A stretch of DNA of 12,891 nt, from contig NZ_CALFSA010000032.1 of assembly GCF_937919355.1 (NCBI RefSeq), positions 1 to 12,891 on the forward strand, read 5' to 3'. Shown piece by piece: positions 1 to 6,871 of the stretch. Below the pieces are notes generated by a model, which searched no databases, was not told the DNA's origin, and saw nothing but the letters and a program-made list of their open reading frames with translations. Origin of the DNA: an uncultured Methanofollis sp. GTDB taxonomy: Archaea > Halobacteriota > Methanomicrobia > Methanomicrobiales > Methanofollaceae. The stretch's first letter is position 1; the number at the start of each line of letters is the position of its first letter. The position numbers and the translations under genes are program-made.

Positions 1-119
1 GTCGTTGCGACACTGTTTGGGCCGAAATGTTCGAGCCGTTCACGCGCCTCCTCGCTGGAGAGACCGTGCTGCGCCGCCTTCCGTGGCTGACCATCCATGC
101 CCATACGTATTTGCATCAT
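1..119 (-). CDS. P-type cation-transporting ATPase, N-terminal fragment (runs off the left edge)
   Basis: Reading the minus strand from the left edge gives about 39 residues containing GLSSEEARERLEHFGPNSVA. This is the classic cation-ATPase N-terminal motif (GLSxEEAxxRLxxxGPN) found ahead of the actuator domain in P2/P3-type ATPases, which pump Ca2+, H+ or other cations across the membrane. The frame stays open to the window edge. An in-frame TGA at 126-128 limits how far upstream the start can lie. ATG codons at 117-119, 114-116, 102-104 and 96-98 are all possible. None has a well-placed Shine-Dalgarno sequence, so the start is uncertain; I give the longest. The ion cannot be told from this fragment. 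It is divergent from the RavA-type gene to its right. The family call is good because the motif is specific; the rest of the protein lies outside the window. Confidence 0.8.
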   Translation of the reverse strand, partial: MMQIRMGMDGQPRKAAQHGLSSEEARERLEHFGPNSVAT

Positions 120-305
120 CTTATTTCAAAAGCCACTCCGTACTCATTACAGTCGCACACCTTTGATCATCTTAACCCAAAAACCAAAGAAAGCACAGAA
201 GTCCAGCAGAGGTAAGAAGTGAATATCTTAAAAATCGGTTTTCATTTCCCGAAATAACTTCAAATCACAATATACGTCCGTTTTTTGTTAAAGTGATTAA
301 TGCCC

Positions 306-316
306 CATTATATAGA
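306..316 (+). promoter_or_regulatory. Probable archaeal TATA box for the RavA/ViaA pair
   Basis: ATTATATAGA lies in the AT-rich divergent spacer (120-346). Its centre is about 36 bp upstream of the ATG at 347 and 48 bp upstream of the ATG at 359. An archaeal TATA box directs initiation about 25 bp downstream, which would put the transcript start near 337, inside the longer frame opened by GTG 293. That argues against GTG 293 as the real start. No other clear element was seen in 120-305. Confidence 0.5.
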
Positions 317-346
317 ATCGAAATGTTTATTATTTTTCATTTTAAT

Positions 347-1750
347 ATGAAATATACGATGGCCATAAGGGAAAATCTTTCGGCAATTCAGTCCTCTTTC
401 CAGTCTATTTTTAAGGAGCGGGATGATGAAATACGGGGAGCGCTCCTTGGAATATTATCTGGAGAGCATGTTCTCTTCCTCGGGCCACCGGGAACGGCAA
501 AAACATACCTGGCCCACACCGTCTGCAAGTCGATTGAGGGGGGCACATTCTATTATTATCTGCTCACTCGCTTTACAACGCCCGACGAAATATTCGGTCC
601 ACTTTCACTGAAAGCCCTCGAACAGGATGAATTCCGGCGTAATGTTGATGGATGCCTGCCGACTGCGCATATCGCCCTCCTTGATGAAATCTTCAAGGCG
701 AACAGTTCCATCCTCAATAGCCTTCTGACCATCCTGAACGAGCGAAAATTTCACAACGGAAAAAATATTCTGGATGTTCCGTTGCTCTCGGTCTTTGGCG
801 CATCAAATGAACTCCCCGAAGAAGATGAAAATCTCGAAGCCCTGTATGACCGGTTCCTGTTCCGGTACTCTGTCGACTACATTCAGGATGAAAAGAATTT
901 TCTCGAATACCTCACCGGAAGCAGCGATGGTTTTACATCTTCCACAACACTGTCGATCCAGGATATCAGTGCCATCCGTGAGAAAGCGCAAAAATTGCCT
1001 GTTGACCCTGACGTCCTGGACAGCATTTTAGCGCTCAGAAAAGAGTTGCGGTCTATGGACATCCACATTTCAGACCGTCGGTGGAAGAAGATCCTTCATG
1101 CACTGAAAGTGGCAGCCGCAGCAAATGGTGACGCAAGCGTCAACCGCACAATGCTCCTTTTGCTCCAGCATATGCTCTGGACAGTTCCCGATCAGCGGGA
1201 ACAGATCAGGAAACGTATTCTGGATGTGGCCGTTTCTGGTGGAATAAACACGTATCAACTGGGTAGCGAGGTGAGCGACTTCGACAAAATAAGTCGGTCT
1301 GTTCAATATTCATATGATCCGGGCCAGAAACTTCCTCAGGTCGTGGCGTGTAAAAATTGCAATGATAAGTTCGACACAGTCTGGGACCTGATCAGGCATA
1401 GCGAAAAAAATCCGTCCCATAAATATTATACAAATTCAAATTGGCAAACATATAACGCGACTGACACCCTCAGGTCGCTCGGAATGAAACCAAACACGAT
1501 CGACCATTCCAAGTACAAGATGCTGATCCGTGAATATAACGAGATATTAGAGAAAAAGAATAGATTAAAGCAGTCTCTGGACTCTGAAACTGAAGATCTG
1601 AAGAACCATCTCAATCAAAATATCTGGATCTCCCGGAGAGACGTCGATGAAATTCTTCTCAGACACGAAGAGAAGATCAGGGATCTCTACACAATAGAAG
1701 AAAAGATGGCAAATATCGAAAAGAGTATCGAATATCGACATAAATCCTGA
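347..1750 (+). CDS. RavA-type MoxR AAA+ ATPase with C-terminal zinc-finger-like tail
   Basis: This is a MoxR-family AAA+ ATPase of the RavA branch, a cytosolic chaperone-like motor that works with a VWA partner. Numbered from ATG 347, it shows Walker A GPPGTAKT (46-53), the RavA-like stretch LLTRFTTPDEIFGPLSLKAL (about 72-91), Walker B IALLDE (109-114), sensor 1 ASNE (152-155), the DRF arginine-finger region (168-170) and a downstream SDRRWKK motif as in bacterial RavA. After the lid the protein departs from RavA. It has a C-x2-C-x12-H-x6-H motif (C335, C338, H351, H358) and then about 100 highly charged residues likely to form coiled coil, in place of the RavA LARA domain. The frame is open from GTG 293, but a TATA box near 310 makes ATG 347 or 359 more likely; neither has a clear Shine-Dalgarno. 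The next gene starts 67 bp downstream and encodes its expected VWA partner. The DNA is less GC-rich than the genes to the right. Confidence 0.88.
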   Translation: MKYTMAIRENLSAIQSSFQSIFKERDDEIRGALLGILSGEHVLFLGPPGTAKTYLAHTVCKSIEGGTFYYYLLTRFTTPDEIFGPLSLKALEQDEFRRNVDGCLPTAHIALLDEIFKANSSILNSLLTILNERKFHNGKNILDVPLLSVFGASNELPEEDENLEALYDRFLFRYSVDYIQDEKNFLEYLTGSSDGFTSSTTLSIQDISAIREKAQKLPVDPDVLDSILALRKELRSMDIHISDRRWKKILHALKVAAAANGDASVNRTMLLLLQHMLWTVPDQREQIRKRILDVAVSGGINTYQLGSEVSDFDKISRSVQYSYDPGQKLPQVVACKNCNDKFDTVWDLIRHSEKNPSHKYYTNSNWQTYNATDTLRSLGMKPNTIDHSKYKMLIREYNEILEKKNRLKQSLDSETEDLKNHLNQNIWISRRDVDEILLRHEEKIRDLYTIEEKMANIEKSIEYRHKS

Positions 1751-1817
1751 ACATGTTTCACGCAGATCTGTCTGCAGCGTTATTGGAAATGTGAAATAAA
1801 AATCCCCTCGAGAAAGC

Positions 1818-3908
1818 GTGAATAGAATGGATGAACATTCGATATCCGGAATGGGATCCCCCTACGAGTTGAACAGGCTGTCACAGATCGTGAAAGGCGA
1901 TCTGAATCCTATCATTTCGGTTCCCCGTACCATCCCCCGCCGGGTTCGTGAAGATATCGCAGAAATATGTGCGTCAGAACTTATCCTGGGAGATCATTAC
2001 GAGATCCGGGACACCCGACGCTTCATAGAACGTTTTGGCGTGTTTTACCCTGTATATCTGAACCTTAAATGGAACAGTGCATGGTCTGATCTTCGGGACC
2101 TTGCCGAGAAAAGTCCCGTTGCAGGTGTTCAGGCACTGAAAGTTCTCCTCAAAAAGGTGTTTGACATCATCGACTCTTTCTCGCAATACCCTCTGCACCT
2201 CGAAGACTCAACCGACTCATCATTACAGGAAGCGCTGGACGAACTTTCCAGGATCATCGAGCAGACGCAACGTGTCTGGGAGAACCCTGAACCGGAAGGA
2301 GATCGCGATCTCCTGCGAGATGCAGAAACGGATCCGGATCTCACACCGCAGTTTGAGGATCTCTCCGGCGATCTCAAAGTGCTCCGGAGTACTTCCAACC
2401 CGCGGATGTTACAGAATTTCCTGAATGATGCCTTACAGGCTGGACAGGCCCTGCAGAATTTTATTCGGACAGAATCTGCAAAGGCCCAGTCCCCAGATGA
2501 AGGGGTGGACATCAACATCCTGTCGTGCTATGCAGAGCAGTTCGCTCAGGAGTATTCCCGTCTTCTCGAAACCACTCTCGCGGGAGCAGGGCAATCTCCT
2601 TTAGACGATGATGAAAATGAGGGAACTGCCAAATCAAGGCCGACTACGGACATGAGCGGTGAAAGTGCTTCTTCAAGCATATGTCTGGCCGGAGAGGGGG
2701 ACCAGACACAGTTACCCGATAACGACCTGCCCATCTTTTCGCCGTCAGAAGAACTGCAAGAAGATATTCTGGACGATCTCGATAATACCATCACAGGAAT
2801 TATTCTGACTCTGAAATCCGACTCGCGCGATGCCTCTGGTCCGGACACCCCGCAAGAAGAACTGGTCGGGGGAGTTCTCGAGTTTACGGAAAAACCAAAG
2901 TCCAATGAGATCATCCAGACAATTCTCCGACACCTTTTAAACCCTGCAATGGACCCGGTTTTATCCACTTTGCGGAAGAACCTTGACGTTCTTGAGATAC
3001 TCGCCCAGCTCTTCCCCGGCAGGCAGTGGGATTACGCACTGAAGGATCTTCACAGGAATTATCTCGAAAACCTTGAGCACTACGCAAAGATTGCAGAGAA
3101 TAGCGAGACACTCAAAGAAATCGTTGAGCAACTCGGGCGCATTGAGATGGAGTACGGGTCGAGGAAGATAGCCGTTTCCTCTCATGGAAAGACGGAGATG
3201 CATTCCATCACCTATTCCTCTGACCTTGACCATCTTCTCCCTACTGAAGCGGTTAAACTGCAAAACCCAACCCTGAAATTAAAATTTGCTGCAGACCTCG
3301 CGGAAAAAAAGCTTCTGACCTATCAGTTGCGGGGGAAGAACTGGGTCGGAGGTCCCCCGTCGACCAGAAAAAGGGGGCCTGTTGTGGCGCTGGTCGACAC
3401 ATCAAAGTCGATGCGAGGTCCCCCCGAGACGATAGCAAAAGCCACGATCCTGGCTATTGCCCGGAGGATGCTGAAAGATGAGAGAGACGTGAAAGTAATC
3501 CTCTTTTCATCACGGAATCAGCTGGATACAATAGACCTTACAGGTACGAAGAGGATGGCCGGGGAGTTTCTTGAATTCCTCAATCAAACATTTGGCGGAG
3601 GCACTGATTTTAACACTGCCCTGAAGGCGGGAATGCAGTCCCTGAAAGAGCCACAGTTCAGGAGCGCTGATCTTCTCTTTATCACTGACGGTGGCTCGAA
3701 AATCTCGAACAAAGCGCTTCTTGAGGAGTGGAAATCCCTGAAAAAAGAGCAGGACGCTCGGATTTTCTCGATGATCATAGGCAGGACGACTGCTGGAGGT
3801 CTTGAGCAGGTGTCGGATGAGACCTACCTTATGCAAAAGGCTGATACCTGGAGGCCGGGTAACAGCCCCGCTCATCTGATACGGCAGATTGCGAAGAAGT
3901 CCCGGTGA
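1818..3908 (+). CDS. ViaA-type VWA (MIDAS) domain protein, partner of the RavA-type ATPase
   Basis: The C-terminal ~190 residues form a von Willebrand A domain with a complete metal-ion-dependent adhesion site: DTSKS (527-531), GGGTD (593-597) and TDGG (623-626). The lead-in, with LAEKKLLTYQLRG and GPVVALVDTSKSM, matches bacterial ViaA as I remember it. ViaA binds the RavA AAA+ ATPase, and in E. coli the pair is linked to respiratory complexes, membrane lipids and aminoglycoside sensitivity. At 696 residues this protein is much longer than E. coli ViaA (about 480). The extra length is a helical N-terminal half plus an acidic, Ser/Asp/Glu-rich low-complexity stretch at about 262-355. No signal peptide or membrane segment is seen. 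Starts at GTG 1818 and ATG 1827 are both possible. The 67-bp gap holds a small hairpin (1762-1775) and a weak AT-rich element (1793-1801) about 25 bp before the starts, so both read-through from the ATPase and a private promoter are possible. Confidence 0.88.
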   Translation: MNRMDEHSISGMGSPYELNRLSQIVKGDLNPIISVPRTIPRRVREDIAEICASELILGDHYEIRDTRRFIERFGVFYPVYLNLKWNSAWSDLRDLAEKSPVAGVQALKVLLKKVFDIIDSFSQYPLHLEDSTDSSLQEALDELSRIIEQTQRVWENPEPEGDRDLLRDAETDPDLTPQFEDLSGDLKVLRSTSNPRMLQNFLNDALQAGQALQNFIRTESAKAQSPDEGVDINILSCYAEQFAQEYSRLLETTLAGAGQSPLDDDENEGTAKSRPTTDMSGESASSSICLAGEGDQTQLPDNDLPIFSPSEELQEDILDDLDNTITGIILTLKSDSRDASGPDTPQEELVGGVLEFTEKPKSNEIIQTILRHLLNPAMDPVLSTLRKNLDVLEILAQLFPGRQWDYALKDLHRNYLENLEHYAKIAENSETLKEIVEQLGRIEMEYGSRKIAVSSHGKTEMHSITYSSDLDHLLPTEAVKLQNPTLKLKFAADLAEKKLLTYQLRGKNWVGGPPSTRKRGPVVALVDTSKSMRGPPETIAKATILAIARRMLKDERDVKVILFSSRNQLDTIDLTGTKRMAGEFLEFLNQTFGGGTDFNTALKAGMQSLKEPQFRSADLLFITDGGSKISNKALLEEWKSLKKEQDARIFSMIIGRTTAGGLEQVSDETYLMQKADTWRPGNSPAHLIRQIAKKSR

Positions 3909-4018
3909 AGAGGAAATGGTCTTCGTAATTTAGAATACGCTTCCCGGGGCATCATGTTACGAACGGCCATGACACCTGATCGCCCAAAAAATGATTCGTA
4001 CAGTGGATTTCCACACGG

Positions 4019-4070
4019 CCAAAAAAAACGCAGAGATTTCTCGGTCTGGCAGGCACCCACGGCATGCCTG
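4019..4070 (-). terminator. Terminator of the radical SAM gene (hairpin plus oligo-T)
   Basis: Read on the minus strand just past the stop codon at 4097, there is an inverted repeat CAGGCA/TGCCTG (4050-4070, 9-nt loop), followed about 20 nt later by eight consecutive T (4028 down to 4021). A second run of six T lies at 3991-3986. Oligo-T tracts are the archaeal termination signal. The 188-bp convergent gap 3909-4096 holds no gene that I can support. Confidence 0.6.
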
Positions 4071-4096
4071 ACTCAATGTGATCTCTCCACTCCTGA

Positions 4097-5416
4097 TTAT
4101 TCTCGTCTTCCCCCGTCGTACTTCTCGATCAGTGCCGTCACCCGCCGCACGTCCTCGCCCTGCTTCCGCGCCTCCGCCAGGTAGAGGCTGAAGACCTCGT
4201 CGGTGACGACGTGGAGGAGGGGTTTGTACATGTCGGCGTGCTGGGAGAGGTCGAACCACCGCGCCTCGGCCTCGGTGAGGTGGAGGGAGCGGTACTCCCC
4301 TTCGTGGGGAGCAAAGACCGGGTTCTCCTGGTGCGGCGTCCGCAGCACCAGGTCTGCGAGGGGCGTGCGGGGGATCGGCTCGGCGACCGAGATGAAGACA
4401 TCGTCGAGCATCTCCGCGGCGATGAACTCCTTCGTGGCCTCGTAGTCCTCCGCGGTCTCGGTCGGGTAGCCGACGATGAAGCACCCGGCGACCTTCAGGC
4501 CGTGCTGGCGCGACCTCTCCACGGCGTCGTGCATCTGTGCGACGGTCACGCCCTTGCCCATCTGCCTGAGAATGCGGTCGCTCCCTGACTCGAAGCCGAA
4601 GAAGAGCCAGCCGATGGTGTACTTCCGGATCGCCTCCAGGATCTCGTCGGTGATCGCGTCCACCCTGATGTCGGGTGCCGAGACATTCCTTGGGCCGAGT
4701 TCCTCGGCGAGCATTTCGAGGAGGGCGATGACGGCGTCGTCGTCGATCGCGCCGTCATAGCCGTACAGGGACCCGGTGCCTCCGGAGACCGAGAGCCTCT
4801 TCGCCCCTTTCTCCCTGAAGGCCCGTACCTCCTCCCTGATCTCGTCGAGGTCGCGGCTCCTGATCTCGCGGCCGAAGAAACGGGGCACCTGGCAGAAGGT
4901 GCAGGCCCCTGTGCAGCCGCGGTGTGTCTCAATGTAGGCGTTCGCACCCCTGATCGACTGCTGCCCGATGGTGTCGGGGATGAGGGGGAGGGGTCGCCTC
5001 TCCACCGGCGCCTTCGGTGCCGGAGGTGTGACGACCACGGTCTTTTCCCCGTCTGCATAGGCGATGCCCGGAAGGTCAGGGTGTATCCCCCCGTCAAGGA
5101 GGCGGGGCACCGTCACTTCGCCCTCGCCGACGACCACGGCGTCGGGGGCGAGTTCGCCGAGGACGTACTCCGGGTATGCGGAGACAGGGCCGCCGATATA
5201 GACGGGCCTGCCCGACTGCCTGACGCCGGCGACAAAAGTCTTCATCTCGGGGTCCATCAGGTGCTGGCTCGAGTACAGGGAGAGGAGGACGGCATCTGCG
5301 TCGCCGGCCGCAAGCGCGGTGGAGAGGGCGACCTCGTGCCCCGCCTCCCGCACCACTCCGCCGATGAGCATGGCGCCGTAGGTGGCGATCCCCGGCGAAA
5401 TGACCACGGTCTTCAT
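4097..5416 (-). CDS. B12-binding/radical SAM enzyme, probable C-methyltransferase (possibly for McrA)
   Basis: Residues 1 to about 130 look like a cobalamin-binding Rossmann domain (MKTVVISPGIATYGAMLIGG, then a YIGGPVSAYPEYVLG stretch and VVVGEGE). The radical SAM core carries C168-x3-C172-x2-C175 for the [4Fe-4S] cluster, followed by the SAM-contact motif FGFESGSD near 276 and GCFIVGYPTET further on. Class B radical SAM enzymes with this layout transfer methyl groups from methylcobalamin to unactivated carbons. Methanogens have orthologues of this size. One enzyme of this kind has been reported to make the 2-methylglutamine of methyl-coenzyme M reductase in Methanoculleus. That is an attractive assignment here, but the substrate cannot be read from sequence. 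No Shine-Dalgarno or TATA is obvious upstream of ATG 5416. The gene lies 98 bp downstream of the Yip1-type gene and may be co-transcribed with it. The family call is firm; the substrate is a guess. Confidence 0.87.
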   Translation of the reverse strand: MKTVVISPGIATYGAMLIGGVVREAGHEVALSTALAAGDADAVLLSLYSSQHLMDPEMKTFVAGVRQSGRPVYIGGPVSAYPEYVLGELAPDAVVVGEGEVTVPRLLDGGIHPDLPGIAYADGEKTVVVTPPAPKAPVERRPLPLIPDTIGQQSIRGANAYIETHRGCTGACTFCQVPRFFGREIRSRDLDEIREEVRAFREKGAKRLSVSGGTGSLYGYDGAIDDDAVIALLEMLAEELGPRNVSAPDIRVDAITDEILEAIRKYTIGWLFFGFESGSDRILRQMGKGVTVAQMHDAVERSRQHGLKVAGCFIVGYPTETAEDYEATKEFIAAEMLDDVFISVAEPIPRTPLADLVLRTPHQENPVFAPHEGEYRSLHLTEAEARWFDLSQHADMYKPLLHVVTDEVFSLYLAEARKQGEDVRRVTALIEKYDGGRRE

Positions 5417-5514
5417 CCCGTGATCTTTCGGCCCGGAGGGTCTTGAAGGATGCGATCAAGCGTCGGGTTTCGGCGGGGCGGGGGAGACACGCACCTGACC
5501 AAACTCCGCCCTTC

Positions 5515-6744
5515 TCAGGTGTCAGAGGCCGGGAGAGGTCCCACCTGCCACTCGCGGTAGATCCCCGACCCTGCCACCACCGTCCCGCCGGCAGAGATCC
5601 AGCCCTCGGGTTCGCCGGTGATGGTGAGGTGATAGTGGTCTGAATAGCGATTGGAGATCCAGGCATCGAAGAACTCACTCCAATCATTTCTCCCCTCAAT
5701 TTCTGAGGATATCTCGACCCGTGTCCCGTTCTCGTAGTACGCGTAGACGGGAATGGTATAGGTGCAGGAATAACCCGGGTTGTTGCCGTGCGTCTTCACC
5801 TCCCCTGGAGAGCAGTCTGCAGGCGTGAGGTCCTGCCTGGAGGAGAAGAGGGATTCGTTCCCGAACGGGTGGAGGGTGTTGACCAGGTGCGGCACGACCT
5901 CGGGACTGAACTTCTGGCCGAGTGACGTGTAGTTATGATACTCTACGGAGATCTCCTCCCCGGCGTCCATGACCGGTGCGGTCAACCGGAGATATGTCCG
6001 GCCTTCGACAAGGAGGAGGGAGGATGAGATATTCTCCGGGAGACGACCGGAGTAGAACTCGTCGGTGATCGGTTCCGGGCCGATAGCCGGACTGTCGCCG
6101 TGCGCCGGGATGGGGACGAGGAAGGTCACGTTCTCGATGGGCGTCTCGGTCTGGATGGTGAGTTCATACGTATAGCGGGCACTCAGAAAAGAGGGCTCCT
6201 CAGAGGCACTGCCGCTCAGAATGATCAGGGGGAGGACGAAGAGGAGGAGGGCGAGCACCGGCAGCGGGAGGACCGAGACTGCGGCCCGCCCTGTCGTGGT
6301 TTCGTGGAGTTCTCTGACCCCGACAGCCGCGAGGCCCAGGGTCCAGACCCATGCAGGAAGGCCGATGAGCGGGACCCACCCGAGGAGGAGGCCGGGGGTG
6401 GCGGCGTATGCGAGGACCTTGAACGTCTCCTTCATGCCGTTCCCGCCGATGAGGAGGACGACGAAGAGGTGGAGGGTCAGGGCGGCGAGGACGAAGAGGA
6501 CGATCGTGCCGATCGCGTCGGCGATGACGGTGACGAGCACAGCAAATACGATCAGTCCGGGTTCTCCCCCGGACACCAGAACAAGCCCGCCGGTGACGAG
6601 AAGGCAGAGGAGGACGATGTTGACGGCGAGGAGGGTGCCGAAGTATGCGAGGGCGTCGCCGGGATCGTCGGTTCGGGCATCTCGAAATGTCTCGACAGGG
6701 TCGATGAGGAACCCCTGTGCTCTTTCGACGGTCTTCTGCCCCAT
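5515..6744 (-). CDS. Yip1-domain membrane protein with large extracytoplasmic C-terminal domain
   Basis: This is a 409-residue protein. Its first ~180 residues start with GFLIDPVETFRDAR, typical of archaeal and bacterial Yip1-type proteins. Hydrophobic spans follow at about 33-57, 62-100 (two helices), 113-145 (one or two) and 155-177. The GNGMKETFKVLAYAATPGLL stretch (101-120) is characteristic of the family. After the last helix comes a soluble ~230-residue domain, presumably outside the cell, with two cysteines (311 and 327) that could form a disulfide. I do not recognise this domain. The function of Yip1-type proteins in archaea is unknown. The frame stays open for 77 more codons upstream, but that stretch is Arg/Ser-rich, overlaps the PEGA gene and precedes the TATA box, so I start at ATG 6744. 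The TATA centre is 26 bp upstream, which predicts a leaderless mRNA. Confidence 0.8.
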   Translation of the reverse strand: MGQKTVERAQGFLIDPVETFRDARTDDPGDALAYFGTLLAVNIVLLCLLVTGGLVLVSGGEPGLIVFAVLVTVIADAIGTIVLFVLAALTLHLFVVLLIGGNGMKETFKVLAYAATPGLLLGWVPLIGLPAWVWTLGLAAVGVRELHETTTGRAAVSVLPLPVLALLLFVLPLIILSGSASEEPSFLSARYTYELTIQTETPIENVTFLVPIPAHGDSPAIGPEPITDEFYSGRLPENISSSLLLVEGRTYLRLTAPVMDAGEEISVEYHNYTSLGQKFSPEVVPHLVNTLHPFGNESLFSSRQDLTPADCSPGEVKTHGNNPGYSCTYTIPVYAYYENGTRVEISSEIEGRNDWSEFFDAWISNRYSDHYHLTITGEPEGWISAGGTVVAGSGIYREWQVGPLPASDT

Positions 6745-6765
6745 GCGGAGAGTGAAGAGGGGGGA

Positions 6766-6775
6766 GGATATATCA
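6766..6775 (-). promoter_or_regulatory. TATA box of the Yip1-type gene
   Basis: TGATATATCC on the minus strand is centred about 26 bp upstream of ATG 6744. This spacing puts the transcript start at or within a base or two of the start codon, so the mRNA would be leaderless. It also decides the start codon against a longer open frame. Confidence 0.65.
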
Positions 6776-6856
6776 GTTCTGTTTTGTGGGGCAGCGGGAG
6801 AACCTGATCTGGTAGAAGGGGGTCCGTGTCTTCCCTTTCGCTCCCGCCGGGACCCC

Positions 6857-6866
6857 GAAAAAAAGA
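6857..6866 (-). terminator. Oligo-T terminator after the PEGA gene
   Basis: Within about 8-10 nt of the PEGA stop codon (6872-6874) the minus strand reads CTTCTTTTTTTCG, with seven consecutive T at 6864-6858. This is a typical archaeal U-tract terminator. With the separate TATA box downstream, it suggests that the PEGA and Yip1-type genes are separate transcription units. Confidence 0.5.
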
Positions 6867-6871
6867 AGAGT

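Noticed and set aside
27..215. 62-codon plus-strand frame at the left edge
   Set aside because: It lies antisense to the P-type ATPase N-terminus, whose motif is specific; the plus-strand product resembles nothing and runs into AT-rich spacer.
293..346. GTG 293 as start of the RavA-type ATPase
   Set aside because: The extra 18 residues are atypical for the family, and the likely TATA box lies inside them, so transcripts should begin after this codon.
3957..4484. 175-codon minus-strand frame overlapping the end of the radical SAM gene
   Set aside because: Arg/Pro-rich shadow that also crosses the oligo-T terminator.
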